The position numbers were made by a program, and so were the translations under genes. Positions 36,883 to 48,437 of a stretch of DNA of 64,000 bases are shown one piece after another. This stretch comes from Pseudomonas fluorescens (GTDB lineage: Bacteria > Pseudomonadota > Gammaproteobacteria > Pseudomonadales > Pseudomonadaceae). Below the pieces are notes generated by a model, which did not search any database, was not told the DNA's origin, and saw only the letters and a program-made list of their open reading frames with translations. The number at the start of each line of letters is the position of its first letter. The stretch's first letter is position 1. The stretch covers positions 806,001-870,000 of the forward strand of contig NZ_MOBX01000003.1 of the NCBI RefSeq assembly GCF_003732425.1, read 5' to 3'.

Positions 36883-39800
36883 ATGAATGATAAAACCAAG
36901 GGTAAGATATTCTGGTCGTCGGCGGCTGCTCTTTCCGAGTGGAAGCAAAGAACAGAAGCAGATGCGGTTGAACGGCAATCGGTCTTGGCTGAATTGGAAG
37001 TGGCGTTAAATAAATACACTGATGATCAACAGATCAATTGGTACGCGCATGAAATAGAACTGCAGGCGGGATCGTCTTTATACGAGATCTATAACCCCGG
37101 CCAGGTTCTGCTCAACGGACTGCTTGGTACCGGCCCGGTCATCGGTGCGCTGGCCCGGGAAAACGCGCACGATCATGACGGCCTCATACGCGTTACGGCT
37201 GATGGCAAGATGGAAGTCCGTGCGGCAAGGGGTTGGGTGGATCTGGTAGCGGCAGGTCACTTTCAACTCAGCGAGCCGACACAGGCAACATTGGCGTTGA
37301 TTTCAAACGTCGCTGAGGTGGCCGGGGGTTACATTTGGCCTGATAACGATATGACACTCGATCAATGGTTTCGATTTCATGACATAAGGTTGCCCGATAC
37401 CAAAGCGAAGCTTCGCGAGTTGATCGCCTTGTTCAAGTTTGATCCTCAAGTGGAAGAGCCAGGAAACTACTGGGAACATTTTCAAACAGAGAATCAGGCG
37501 TTAGTCACATTGTCCGAGGAGCAGTTTTCAGACATTCGTAATGCGACTGCCAAGTTGATGCAGGGGAGGAAGCTGCTGACGGCTTTGTACAATGTCACCG
37601 GTCGCGCCACTGTCTCGCATGAAAGCGCGGCCCAACTTGTTGTCGAATTCGTCAATCATCCGGTCGCGCGGATGCTCGCCGTAAAATATCTGAAAGAGTT
37701 GGGTTGGTTCGGTGTGAACATGGAGCACGAGGTGCCCGCTGACATCCTCGCGCAATTGCTGATGACGGCAATGTTGCTTGATCTGGATTCGTCGATTGGT
37801 CATGACATACAGCGCAATCACGTTGCCGGAATTGACCTGTATGCGGCGGGCAATGTTGACCGTCACCCGTCAGACGTTCGTGACGAACTGACCGCTTTTC
37901 TGCAAACCCGAAAATGGGTAGAAGCGGGCTTGGAACCGTTGCTGGCTCACCTGTTACTGGCCCGCAACGCACCAGAATTCCTGGTCAGGGAAATGCCATC
38001 GTCGATTACCCTCGGCTCGATTGGCTGGATCAATTTCTGTCGTGCCGTCATTCTGGTCGAGACTGTAAAAACCGGGGCGACGCGGGTAATGACCTATGCG
38101 CAGGTCATGGCTTATGGCGAACTGGAACCGATCAGTGAGTCACAGCAACACAAGCGCGACCTGGCCATGATCGACCCGATCGTCGATTGGGCGCTGATCA
38201 ATCAGATAGTGACAACCGCGCAACTCGAACAAGACGAGGAAGCCGCTACCCGACGTGCGATTGATGCATTCGAACAACACTCGGAAACGTTCGCGCAAAT
38301 CGCCAAGGCATTTTCGACGCCGTTACCCGACAGAGCGAAGATTGCCCGTAAGGCTTTGCAAATCGCCGCGCCGGGCTGCGACACCCTGGACGAAAAAGCA
38401 CTGTCCGAAAAAGGCGGGCAGCAGGTCATGTCCATGGTCGACTTGTATCAATCAGGTGATCTGCTCACCGGCAAGTGGGACAGACGCACTGTGCGCTTGG
38501 TCACTAACGGTGTTCCCAGGCCCGCCCTCAACTACAACCCGTCCGGCGTCAGCATTTACACGCGTTATCCGAACCTACTGAAACTTGGCTCCTGCGATGT
38601 CGAAATGGATCGTCAGTTGGACGTGCATTTCAATGATTTGAATAGCGCCATGTTGTCCACTGTAAAACTGGCTCTGGCGCAGATGTCTGAGACCGATCTG
38701 CATGTGTTTTTAAATGCCGATATTCACTTTTTCACGGTACGTCAGTCCGCCGTTTATTTTAGATCGCATCGAACGGGCGGCCCCCTGAACCTGGAACTTG
38801 CGCGGGAAACACAACAAAGCAGAGATGCCGCCACAGGACGTTTTGGCATTGTGATGTATGCGTCTTATAAAAATGCTGACGTCTGCTATGAATTGTTTAC
38901 ATCGCGGGGCGAAACCCGAAAAAATGACGCCTTGGCTGCTTTAATCAAGCGAGAGAAAAAACTGCAACAACGTTCAAGAATGAGTGCCTCCGCGAATATC
39001 ACGTTTCAAGTGAGCATCACAGAGACTCAAAGCCTCCCGCTCGATGTCAAACGCTACACCCATGCCGTAGCGCAGGACTCTTCGATTACCAGCAGTAAGG
39101 CCATCATCGATTATTTTGGTGTACTGGATGGGCCGCAAACGCCTGTGACGCGAAAATCAGGGTTCTATAGAAAATTCAACGACCCGGATATCAACCGTGT
39201 CGCCAGCTTCCTGGTTAAAAACCGACCCTACCTGAATAGAAACGAGCTGAGAGAAATAGTACGCGTACCGACTCCACTGGAACTCTCCAGGGAGGAGGGC
39301 GAACGGTTGCTGACTTATTTCATCGACTTGGTGGTGCCTTTCAAAAGATGCATCGAGGATATTGCCTCGGGTGAACATGACAAGATAGTGGATGGCATTT
39401 ACGGATGTTTGATGGATGGCATCGGTCTGGTGGGAACGGTGGCGGGAGCCGCTTCGAAAGTGTTGAGCATTTCGGCCAAGGCTGTTTCAACGTCTTCCAA
39501 AGCCGCGCGCTTTACCAAGTTGGCATTCACCTCGGCCGTGTCCCTCTTCAATCCGCTGGATGGCGTGCCTTCCGGCATACAGGCGGGCGGAAAACTGGTG
39601 AACAAGGGCTTTTTGCGTTTCAGCAAGAGCAGCCATGACATTGTTGCCAAGGCGAACAGTCAGTTGCACAAACTCAGTGGCCGTCGGCAATCCTACGATC
39701 TGATCAGTGCTTCAGAGAATGCACATCTGGGATTGGGGCACTGGAAGCCACGTGGCAACGCTGGCAACGTGGTTACGGTGCTGGCCGCACGCAGTGGCAA

Positions 39801-40650
39801 CAAATGGTATGCCCTGAACCGCCGTGGCAATCTTTGGGGTAAACCACTGACAGGGTTCAGCTATAAGACACCCCTGCAGTTACCGTACTCACCCAAGACA
39901 CTACCGGCGAGCTATACGCGCAACTTCATCGAAAAAAGTCTGCCCCGGGCCCGGGCGAAGATTGACAACGCCATCGACGTCATCAGTCGACGTGAATTCA
40001 AGCGAGATGGCGATCAACTGATGAAGGCATTGTTCGGTGACACGTCACAGGTGGCCACTGATCGACTGGTGAATTATCTGCGGTTGATTCGCTTTGATTT
40101 TGCTGGCTTCTCGATGAGCAACACACTTCTCGATGCAGTGAAGCATAACGAGACAATCGCCTCTTTTGATGTGAACAACTACAAGCGTTGGAAAAGCGCC
40201 AGTTCCAGCGACGCGAATGGTATTGCGTTTGTCGAGATATATACGCAAAACCTCAACAAACACTTCGTCAATCTGGGCTTTAACCATGATGTGGTGGCAG
40301 ATGACCTGATTCATGAACTGTTTCATGGCAGTGCGCAGACTGTCGACGTTGGCTACGCCACTGACACCGAGCATAAAAGCGACAGCGGACAGCGTCTGGA
40401 CGTGGCACCCCTGCTGAATCTTGCGTCCGGCAACTTGCCGGTGGCGAATTCGAGTGCAAATTATCACGCAGTGTCAGACGCCTTTGAGAATGCGGACTCT
40501 TTGGCAATTGCCACCTCCTTACTGAGTCAGATGGCTACGGACAAAACTACATTCGAAGGCAACATGACCATCATCCGCAGTGCACTCGACACCAGTGGTG
40601 GCAACGCGATTGTTCAACCGGTTGTCATAACGCTGAACAAGCCTCTCTGA
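36883..40650 (+). CDS. Large probable protein toxin with C-terminal HExxH metallopeptidase domain
   Basis: The 1255-residue protein has no signal peptide. The first 750 residues are helical with no recognised family. Around residues 835-900 is a hydrophobic stretch (IYGCLMDGIGLVGTVAGAASKVLS and AFTSAVSLFNPLDG) of the kind that precedes the effector part in large Pseudomonas dermonecrotic-toxin-like proteins, followed by VVTVLAARSGNKWYALNRRGNLWG. Near the C-terminus is HELFHGSAQTVD (His1144, Glu1145, His1148, Asp1155) and, 55 residues on, ENADSLA (about 1203). HExxH, a following Asp and a late NADS block recall aspzincin (M35-like) metallopeptidases. A lone gene, AT-rich upstream; cleaving a host or competitor protein is inference. 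Confidence 0.6.
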   Translation: MNDKTKGKIFWSSAAALSEWKQRTEADAVERQSVLAELEVALNKYTDDQQINWYAHEIELQAGSSLYEIYNPGQVLLNGLLGTGPVIGALARENAHDHDGLIRVTADGKMEVRAARGWVDLVAAGHFQLSEPTQATLALISNVAEVAGGYIWPDNDMTLDQWFRFHDIRLPDTKAKLRELIALFKFDPQVEEPGNYWEHFQTENQALVTLSEEQFSDIRNATAKLMQGRKLLTALYNVTGRATVSHESAAQLVVEFVNHPVARMLAVKYLKELGWFGVNMEHEVPADILAQLLMTAMLLDLDSSIGHDIQRNHVAGIDLYAAGNVDRHPSDVRDELTAFLQTRKWVEAGLEPLLAHLLLARNAPEFLVREMPSSITLGSIGWINFCRAVILVETVKTGATRVMTYAQVMAYGELEPISESQQHKRDLAMIDPIVDWALINQIVTTAQLEQDEEAATRRAIDAFEQHSETFAQIAKAFSTPLPDRAKIARKALQIAAPGCDTLDEKALSEKGGQQVMSMVDLYQSGDLLTGKWDRRTVRLVTNGVPRPALNYNPSGVSIYTRYPNLLKLGSCDVEMDRQLDVHFNDLNSAMLSTVKLALAQMSETDLHVFLNADIHFFTVRQSAVYFRSHRTGGPLNLELARETQQSRDAATGRFGIVMYASYKNADVCYELFTSRGETRKNDALAALIKREKKLQQRSRMSASANITFQVSITETQSLPLDVKRYTHAVAQDSSITSSKAIIDYFGVLDGPQTPVTRKSGFYRKFNDPDINRVASFLVKNRPYLNRNELREIVRVPTPLELSREEGERLLTYFIDLVVPFKRCIEDIASGEHDKIVDGIYGCLMDGIGLVGTVAGAASKVLSISAKAVSTSSKAARFTKLAFTSAVSLFNPLDGVPSGIQAGGKLVNKGFLRFSKSSHDIVAKANSQLHKLSGRRQSYDLISASENAHLGLGHWKPRGNAGNVVTVLAARSGNKWYALNRRGNLWGKPLTGFSYKTPLQLPYSPKTLPASYTRNFIEKSLPRARAKIDNAIDVISRREFKRDGDQLMKALFGDTSQVATDRLVNYLRLIRFDFAGFSMSNTLLDAVKHNETIASFDVNNYKRWKSASSSDANGIAFVEIYTQNLNKHFVNLGFNHDVVADDLIHELFHGSAQTVDVGYATDTEHKSDSGQRLDVAPLLNLASGNLPVANSSANYHAVSDAFENADSLAIATSLLSQMATDKTTFEGNMTIIRSALDTSGGNAIVQPVVITLNKPL

Positions 40651-40698
40651 CGCCACGCGCTTTCGCCAACGCTTGTCGGCAGAGCGTCAGCGTCGAGT

Positions 40699-42654
<1,956 letters not shown>

Positions 42655-42704
42655 TGTTTGCCTCTTGTTTTATTCATGCACAAGGTCGAGCGCACACATA
42701 GCAC

Positions 42705-42796
42705 CTGTGGGAGCGAGCCTGCTCACGAAGACGTCCGTGCATTCAACGGCTTCATTGGCTGACCCACCGCTTTCGCGAGCAGGCTCGCTCCCACAG
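42705..42796. repeat. REPIN, GAGCGAGC/TTGCTCGCG family
   Basis: CTGTGGGAGCGAGCCTGCTC pairs with TCGCGAGCAGGCTCGCTCCC across a spacer. It lies between the hydroxybutyrate dehydrogenase and aacS genes of the same strand and may reduce read-through into aacS. Confidence 0.9.
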
Positions 42797-42812
42797 AGAG
42801 GGAATGGCTGTG

Positions 42813-43586
42813 CTATTGGGCCAACCAGCCACCATCAATATTCCACGCCGCGCCACGCACCTGGCTGCCGGCCTCGCTGCACAAGAACAGCACCAGTTCG
42901 CCCAAATGCTGCGGGGTCACGAACTCCAGCGACGGCTGCTTCTCGGCCAGCAGATCATGCTGCGCCTGCTGCGGATCGACACCTTTGGCGGCACGATCAT
43001 CGATCTGCTTCTGCACCAGCGGGGTCAACACCCAGCCCGGGCAGATCGCGTTGCAAGTGACATTGCTGGTCGCGGTTTCCAGACCGACCACTTTGGTCAA
43101 GCCGATCACACCGTGCTTGGCGGCGACATACGCCGCTTTGCCGGTCGAACCGACCTGGCCATGCACGGAGGCGATATTGATGATCCGCCCCCAGCCTTTG
43201 GCGCGCATTCCCGGCAAGCTCAGGCGCGTGCTGTGAAACACCGAAGACAGGTTGATGGCAATGATCGAATCCCAGCGCTCGACGGGGAATTCCTCGACGG
43301 CGGCGACGTGCTGGATGCCGGCGTTGTTGACCAGAATGTCGACACCGCCGAACTCGCGCTCGGCGTAATTGATCATGTCGGCAATTTGCGCCGGATCACT
43401 GACATCGGCCGGATGATGGCCAACCTTGCCGCCGAACTGCGCGACTTCGGCGATGACTTGGGACGCATCGCCGAACCCGTTGAGAATCAGATTCGCACCA
43501 GCCTTGGCCAGGCTCAGTGCGATGCCCAGGCCAATGCCGCTGGTGGAACCGGTCACCAGCGCGGTCTTGCCGGAAAGAGTCGTCAT
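42813..43586 (-). CDS. bdhA: 3-hydroxybutyrate dehydrogenase
   Basis: The 257-residue short-chain dehydrogenase has the NAD motif TGSTSGIG, NNAGIQHVAAVEEFP, catalytic Ser140, Tyr153 and Lys157 (Y-VAAK), and the C-terminal IDGGWLAQ. The IQHVA and HGQVGS blocks are those of D-beta-hydroxybutyrate dehydrogenase, which oxidises 3-hydroxybutyrate to acetoacetate. The ATG at 43586 lies seven bases past the permease stop; five codons further upstream are unlikely. Confidence 0.93.
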   Translation of the reverse strand: MTTLSGKTALVTGSTSGIGLGIALSLAKAGANLILNGFGDASQVIAEVAQFGGKVGHHPADVSDPAQIADMINYAEREFGGVDILVNNAGIQHVAAVEEFPVERWDSIIAINLSSVFHSTRLSLPGMRAKGWGRIINIASVHGQVGSTGKAAYVAAKHGVIGLTKVVGLETATSNVTCNAICPGWVLTPLVQKQIDDRAAKGVDPQQAQHDLLAEKQPSLEFVTPQHLGELVLFLCSEAGSQVRGAAWNIDGGWLAQ

Positions 43587-43593
43587 GAATACC

Positions 43594-44985
43594 TCACACA
43601 ATGCCAGTGGCGTAGAAAGTGCCGATCACTACGAAAACCGCCAGGGTCTTGATCAGCGTAATACAGAAAATATCTTTATAGGCTTCGCGGTGGGTCAGGC
43701 CCGTCACCGCGAGCAAGGTGATGACCGCGCCGTTGTGCGGCAGGGTGTCCATGCCGCCACTGGCCATGGCGGCGACGCGGTGCAGCACTTCCAGCGGAAT
43801 ATTCGCCGCGTGGGCAGCACTGATGAACTGCTCGGACATCGCCGCCAGCGCAATACTCATGCCGCCCGACGCGGAGCCGGTGATACCGGCAAGCAGGGTC
43901 ACGGTGATGGCTTCGTTGACCAGCGGATTGGGAATCTGCTTGAGCCAGTCCGCCAGCACCAAAAAGCCCGGCAGCGACGCGATCACCGCGCCAAAGCCGT
44001 ACTCGGAAGCGGTATTCATCGCCGCCAGCAACGCACCGCTTACCGCGCTTTTGCTGCCTTCGGCAAGCTTGCTGCGAATGGCCTGAAAGCCGAACGCCAG
44101 AACCATCAGAATGCCCACCAGCAATGCCGCCTGTACGGCCCAAATCGCCGTCAGTTTGGCGATCTCGGTGGTCACCGGAGCCGCCATGCCCGGCAGCGCG
44201 AGGCTGTGGGTCTTGCCGTACCACTGCGGAATCCACTGGGTGAACAGCAGGTTCATGATGCCCACCGCCAGCAACGGCGACAGGGCAATCCATGGGTTCG
44301 GCAGCTTCAGATCCTCAGCGGTTTCCGGCTCGTTGCGCAATTCAGTGCCGTAGCCTTCGCCAGCACGTTGGGCCTTGTTGCGTTGCCGCTGCAGAAACAG
44401 CATGCCGGTGCAGAACACGAAAATCGTGCCGATCACGCCCAGCCACGGCGCCGCCCATGCGGTGGTGTTGAAAAAGGTGCTGGGGATGATGTTCTGGATC
44501 TGCGGCGTGCCGGGCAGGGCATCCATGGTGAACGAGAAAGCCCCGAGGGCGATGGTCGCCGGGATGAGGCGCTTGGGGATATTGCTCTGGCGGAACATCT
44601 CGGCAGCAAACGGATAAACCGCAAAGACCACGACGAACAGCGACACGCCGCCGTAAGTAAGCAGAGCGCAGACCAGCACGATCACCAGCATTGCCTGTTT
44701 AGTGCCGAGCAGGCGAATGGCCGCAGCGACAATCGAACGGGAGAAACCCGACAGTTCGATCAACTTGCCGAACACGGCGCCGAGCAGGAACACAGGGAAA
44801 TACAGTTTGATGAAGCCGACCATTTTCTCCATGAACACCCCGGTGAAGGCGGGGGCGACGGCGGAAGGGTCGGTGAGCAGGACAGCGCCGAGGGCGGCAA
44901 TCGGGGCGAAGAGGATAACGCTGTAGCCACGGTAGGCGGCCAGCATCAGCAGCGCCAGGGCTGCCAAGGCAATGATCACACTCAT
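43594..44985 (-). CDS. GntP-family permease, likely for D-beta-hydroxybutyrate
   Basis: The 463-residue protein has about twelve transmembrane helices and GntP-type signatures: VFLLGAVFGKLIELSGFSRSI, CALLTYGGVSLFVVVFAVYP, and the re-entrant ITGSASGGMSIALAAM. GntP proteins are proton symporters for sugar acids and short carboxylates. Its neighbours, hydroxybutyrate dehydrogenase and acetoacetyl-CoA synthetase, point to 3-hydroxybutyrate as cargo. It is the first gene behind a sigma-54 promoter (45041-45058). Confidence 0.88.
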   Translation of the reverse strand: MSVIIALAALALLMLAAYRGYSVILFAPIAALGAVLLTDPSAVAPAFTGVFMEKMVGFIKLYFPVFLLGAVFGKLIELSGFSRSIVAAAIRLLGTKQAMLVIVLVCALLTYGGVSLFVVVFAVYPFAAEMFRQSNIPKRLIPATIALGAFSFTMDALPGTPQIQNIIPSTFFNTTAWAAPWLGVIGTIFVFCTGMLFLQRQRNKAQRAGEGYGTELRNEPETAEDLKLPNPWIALSPLLAVGIMNLLFTQWIPQWYGKTHSLALPGMAAPVTTEIAKLTAIWAVQAALLVGILMVLAFGFQAIRSKLAEGSKSAVSGALLAAMNTASEYGFGAVIASLPGFLVLADWLKQIPNPLVNEAITVTLLAGITGSASGGMSIALAAMSEQFISAAHAANIPLEVLHRVAAMASGGMDTLPHNGAVITLLAVTGLTHREAYKDIFCITLIKTLAVFVVIGTFYATGIV

Positions 44986-45040
44986 GGTGTGTCTCTCCAG
45001 AATTGTTATTTTTGTGGGTGGAACGGTGTGGGAGAGGCTA

Positions 45041-45058
45041 TAGCGAGATCTGTGCCAG
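45041..45058 (-). promoter_or_regulatory. Sigma-54 (-24/-12) promoter of the hydroxybutyrate operon
   Basis: The minus strand reads TGGCACAGATCTCGCT. GG and GC stand exactly ten bases apart and the -24 block TGGCAC is perfect. It is about 60 bp upstream of the permease ATG, and a sigma-54 activator gene lies directly upstream. Confidence 0.8.
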
Positions 45059-45120
45059 GTATCTAAGGTATTGAAATATAAGGATATTATTGAATGTGGT
45101 GGAAAGTTTTCAGGTGTTTT

Positions 45121-45136
45121 GTCTCGTTTTAGAGAC
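45121..45136. promoter_or_regulatory. Activator-binding dyad 1, GTCTC-N6-GAGAC
   Basis: GTCTCGTTTTAGAGAC is a perfect 5-bp dyad about 70 bp upstream of the -24 element. With the matching site at 45264 it is a good candidate enhancer for the sigma-54 activator. Confidence 0.6.
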
Positions 45137-45148
45137 GGAGTTAAGCCG

Positions 45149-45234
45149 AAAAGATCGCAGCCTTCGGCAGCTCCTACAGTGCGGACACGAAAATCTCCAT
45201 GTAGGAGCTGCCGAAGGCTGCGATCTTTTGATCT
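45149..45234. repeat. REPIN, TGTAGGAGCTG..GCTGCGATCTTTTGAT family
   Basis: AAAAGATCGCAGCCTTCGGC and its complement face outward around a short centre. It lies between the two activator dyads, so an enhancer loop would have to span it. Confidence 0.9.
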
Positions 45235-45263
45235 TAAAAAACCATCTACAGAAAGAGATCGTT

Positions 45264-45279
45264 GTCTCTATTTAGAGAT
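45264..45279. promoter_or_regulatory. Activator-binding dyad 2, GTCTC-N6-GAGAT
   Basis: GTCTCTATTTAGAGAT repeats dyad 1 with one base lost from the right arm and a similar AT-rich centre (TATTTA against GTTTTA). It ends directly at the stop codon of the activator gene. Confidence 0.55.
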
Positions 45280-46686
45280 TCAGGCAATCCCCAGCGCCAC
45301 CATTTTCTTGTACAGCGTCGACCGCCCCAGCCCCAGTCGCGCAGCCGCCTCCGGCACTTTCCCCGCACACTGCGCAAGCACAGACTGAATCAATTGCCGA
45401 TCAAACCGCTCCCGGGCCTGAGCGAACGTCTCATCCGCCAGCGCCTCCATCGTCGGCACCGCCACACGCTCAACCGGCGTCAACGTGCCAATCGCCGCAC
45501 GCATATCCTGCTCGGTCAGCATCAAGTCATCACTGAGCAACGCCGCCCGTTCCAGCACATTACGCAGTTCGCGAATGTTCCCCGGCCAGGCATGCTGGCC
45601 GAGCAACGCCAGCGCATCCCGGTGCAGTTCGTGTTGGCTGCGCAGTTCTTCCAGAATCGCTTCACTGAGCGCCGGTAAATCATCGAGACGTTCACGTAGC
45701 GGCGGCACCTGAATCGGCAACACATTCAGGCGATAGTACAAATCGGCGCGGAACTCACCGCGTTTGATCGCTGCCTGCAAATCGGTCGAGGTGGCAGCAA
45801 TCACGCGGACATCGCTCTGAATCACCTCGTTAGAGCCGACCGGTTCGAACTCCTTTTCCTGCAACACGCGCAGCAGTTTGCTCTGCAAGGGCAGCGGCAT
45901 GTCGCCGATTTCGTCGAGAAACAACGTGCCGCCCTGAGCGATCTGCAACTTGCCGGTGCGGCCCTTGCGGTCGGCGCCGGTGAATGCGCCCGGCGCGGTG
46001 CCAAAGAATTCCGCCTCCAGCAATGCCTCGGGAATTGCCGCGCTGTTGATGCTGACGAATGCTTTGTGCGCCCGTGGCGAGGCACTGTGAATCGCCTGGG
46101 CCAGCAACTCTTTACCGGTGCCGGTTTCGCCGAGCAGCAACACCGGCGACTCGGCACTGGCACTGCGCCGGGCGCGGCGTTTGACTTCAAGGCTGGCAGC
46201 GCTGGTGCCGATGAAATGGGCGAAGTTGTATTTGGTCTGCCGGGCGCGCAGCAGAGAGCGGGTCGAGGCCAGTTCTTCCTGCATGCTCAAGTAACGCTTG
46301 AGCATCGGCGACAGGGTGCGCAACTCGTCGAACAGGGCAAAACCGATCGCGCCGATTACCGTACCGGCGTCATCGTGAATCGGCAGACGCATCACCACCA
46401 GAGGCTCTTTAGGGGTGTCCTGCATATCGAGAAGAATGGGCCGCCCGGTACGCACCACCTCGCGCAACAGACTACCGGGGATCACGCTCTCACACGGCTT
46501 GCCGATTGCGCCTGCTGCCGATTCAAGACCGAAACGTCGGGCGTAACGCTCGTTCATCCAGACGATGTTGGCATCGCGATCAACAATCACCGTGCCTTCG
46601 CTGGATTGTTCAATGATCTCGAACAGCGAACGGATCGCCAGGGTGCGAACCCGTTGGTAGTCCTTGAGGCTTTCGGTGGTGTTCAT
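45280..46686 (-). CDS. Sigma-54 dependent transcriptional activator (PAS-AAA+-Fis)
   Basis: The 468-residue enhancer-binding protein has an N-terminal PAS domain (IEQSSEGTVIVDRDANIVWMNERYARRFG), an AAA+ domain with Walker A GETGTGKE, the sigma-54 contact loop GAFTGA, Walker B GGTLFLDEIGDMPL and the arginine-finger region FRADLYYRLNVLPI, and a C-terminal Fis helix-turn-helix (VPEAAARLGLGRSTLYKKM). Lacking a receiver domain, it senses a small ligand through PAS. It is placed directly upstream of the permease-bdhA-aacS genes on the same strand and most likely activates them at the -24/-12 promoter. HbcR-type regulators of 3-hydroxybutyrate use are of this class. Confidence 0.92.
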   Translation of the reverse strand: MNTTESLKDYQRVRTLAIRSLFEIIEQSSEGTVIVDRDANIVWMNERYARRFGLESAAGAIGKPCESVIPGSLLREVVRTGRPILLDMQDTPKEPLVVMRLPIHDDAGTVIGAIGFALFDELRTLSPMLKRYLSMQEELASTRSLLRARQTKYNFAHFIGTSAASLEVKRRARRSASAESPVLLLGETGTGKELLAQAIHSASPRAHKAFVSINSAAIPEALLEAEFFGTAPGAFTGADRKGRTGKLQIAQGGTLFLDEIGDMPLPLQSKLLRVLQEKEFEPVGSNEVIQSDVRVIAATSTDLQAAIKRGEFRADLYYRLNVLPIQVPPLRERLDDLPALSEAILEELRSQHELHRDALALLGQHAWPGNIRELRNVLERAALLSDDLMLTEQDMRAAIGTLTPVERVAVPTMEALADETFAQARERFDRQLIQSVLAQCAGKVPEAAARLGLGRSTLYKKMVALGIA

Positions 46687-46725
46687 CTGACGGCTGATCC
46701 TGATTGTGTGTTGCTGATGCTGGCC

Positions 46726-46819
46726 CTTTCGCGAGCAGGCGCGCTCCCACAGTAGATTGGGTTGTCACAACTGTTGTAAACGACCTGAACCTTGTGGGAG
46801 CGAGCCTGCTCGCGAAAGC
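46726..46819. repeat. REPIN, GAGCGAGC/TTGCTCGCG family
   Basis: CTTTCGCGAGCAGGCGCGCT pairs with GTGGGAGCGAGCCTGCTCGC. It occupies most of the gap between yejF and the activator gene. Confidence 0.9.
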
Positions 46820-46853
46820 CGCGACTCGGTTTCAGGCCGGACACAGATTATGC

Positions 46854-48428
46854 CTACCCCGGATGCGCCGCCGCCAACAGCTCTTTGGTGTACGGATGCT
46901 GCGGCGCCTCAAACACATCATGACTGGCGCCACGCTCGACCACTTTGCCGTCCTTGATCACGATCATGTCGTGGGCCAGGGCGCGTACCACCGCCAGGTC
47001 ATGGCTGATGAACAGATAAGTCAGACCGTGTTTTTCCTGAAGCTGGCGGAGCAGGGCGACCACTTGTTTCTGCACCGTGCGATCCAGCGCCGACGTCGGC
47101 TCGTCGAGCAGAATCAGCGCCGGTTTCAGTATCAGCGCCCGCGCGATTGCGATGCGCTGGCGTTGGCCACCGGAGAATTCGTGGGGATAGCGATGGCGGC
47201 TTTGCGGATCGAGGCCGACCTCTTTCAGCACGCGGATCACTTGCTCATCGCACTCGTCAGCCGTCGACTCGCAGTGCACCTCCAGACCTTCGCTGATGAT
47301 CTGCGCGACTGACATGCGCGGGCTGAGGCTGCCGAACGGATCCTGAAATACCACCTGCATCTGGCGGCGCCACGGGCGCATTTGCTTCTGATTAAGACCG
47401 TCGAGTGCTTCGCCCTGGAAGCGGATACTGCCTTCGGAGTCGAGCAGACGCAGGATCGCCTGACCCAGCGTCGATTTGCCCGAGCCCGACTCGCCGACGA
47501 TCCCCAACGTCTTGCCGCGCTGGATACTCAGACTGATGCCGTCCACCGCCCGCAGGTATTGCTTGCGCTGAAACAGCCCGCCACCGACGACAAACTCAAC
47601 CTTTAGATCATCGACCTCCAGCACGTTTTCGCGCTCATCCCGGGGCAGGGCTTCGCCTTCGGGCTCGGCGTTGAGCAGCACGCAGCTGTAGGGATGCTTC
47701 GGCTCGGTAAACAGGGTTTCGCAGGGCGCCTGTTCGACGATTTCCCCGGCCTTCATCACGCACACACGCTGGGCAATGCTGCGCACCAGATTGAGGTCAT
47801 GGCTGATCAGCAGCAGCGACATGCCCAGGCGTTGTTGCAGGGATTTGAGCAGCAGCAGGATCTTGCGCTGCACGGTCACATCGAGCGCTGTGGTCGGCTC
47901 GTCAGCGATCAACAGCTCCGGTTCGCAGGCCAGCGCCATGGCGATCATTACCCGTTGTCGTTGTCCGCCGGAGAGCTGATGCGGGTAAGCCTTGAGGCGT
48001 TCCTTGGGCTTCTGGATGCCCACCAGTCCGAGCAATTCGAGGATCCGCGCCTGCGCCGCTTTGCCGCCGAGGCCACGGTGCAGGAGCAAGGTTTCGCCGA
48101 TCTGTTTTTCGATGGTGTGCAGCGGGTTGAGCGAGGTCATCGGCTCCTGGAAGATCATCGCGATGCGGTTGCCACGCAATTCGCGCAAGACCTTGGGATC
48201 GGCGCCGATCAGCTCCTGTCCGCGATAGCGAATGCTGCCTGTGGTTTGCGCCTCGCTTTCGGGCAGCAATTGCAGGATCGAATGGGCGGTCACCGATTTG
48301 CCCGAGCCCGACTCGCCTACCAGCGCCAGGCACTCGCCGGGGCGAATGTCCAGGCACAGGTCGCGCACCACGTTCTGGCCATTGAACGCGACGTTGAGGT
48401 TACGGATTTCAATCAGGTTGTCAGTCAT
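46854..48428 (-). CDS. yejF: Peptide ABC importer, twin ATPase subunit (YejF type)
   Basis: The 524-residue protein has two full ABC domains. Domain 1 has [24 protein letters not shown] and [12 protein letters not shown]; domain 2 has [24 protein letters not shown] and [12 protein letters not shown]. One polypeptide with both ATPases is the YejF pattern; YejABEF imports microcin C and other peptides. The ATG at 48428 is preferred to a GTG two codons earlier. It is the last gene of the yejA-B-E-F operon, nine bases after yejE. Confidence 0.93.
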   Translation of the reverse strand: MTDNLIEIRNLNVAFNGQNVVRDLCLDIRPGECLALVGESGSGKSVTAHSILQLLPESEAQTTGSIRYRGQELIGADPKVLRELRGNRIAMIFQEPMTSLNPLHTIEKQIGETLLLHRGLGGKAAQARILELLGLVGIQKPKERLKAYPHQLSGGQRQRVMIAMALACEPELLIADEPTTALDVTVQRKILLLLKSLQQRLGMSLLLISHDLNLVRSIAQRVCVMKAGEIVEQAPCETLFTEPKHPYSCVLLNAEPEGEALPRDERENVLEVDDLKVEFVVGGGLFQRKQYLRAVDGISLSIQRGKTLGIVGESGSGKSTLGQAILRLLDSEGSIRFQGEALDGLNQKQMRPWRRQMQVVFQDPFGSLSPRMSVAQIISEGLEVHCESTADECDEQVIRVLKEVGLDPQSRHRYPHEFSGGQRQRIAIARALILKPALILLDEPTSALDRTVQKQVVALLRQLQEKHGLTYLFISHDLAVVRALAHDMIVIKDGKVVERGASHDVFEAPQHPYTKELLAAAHPG

Positions 48429-48437
48429 GGGCACGCT

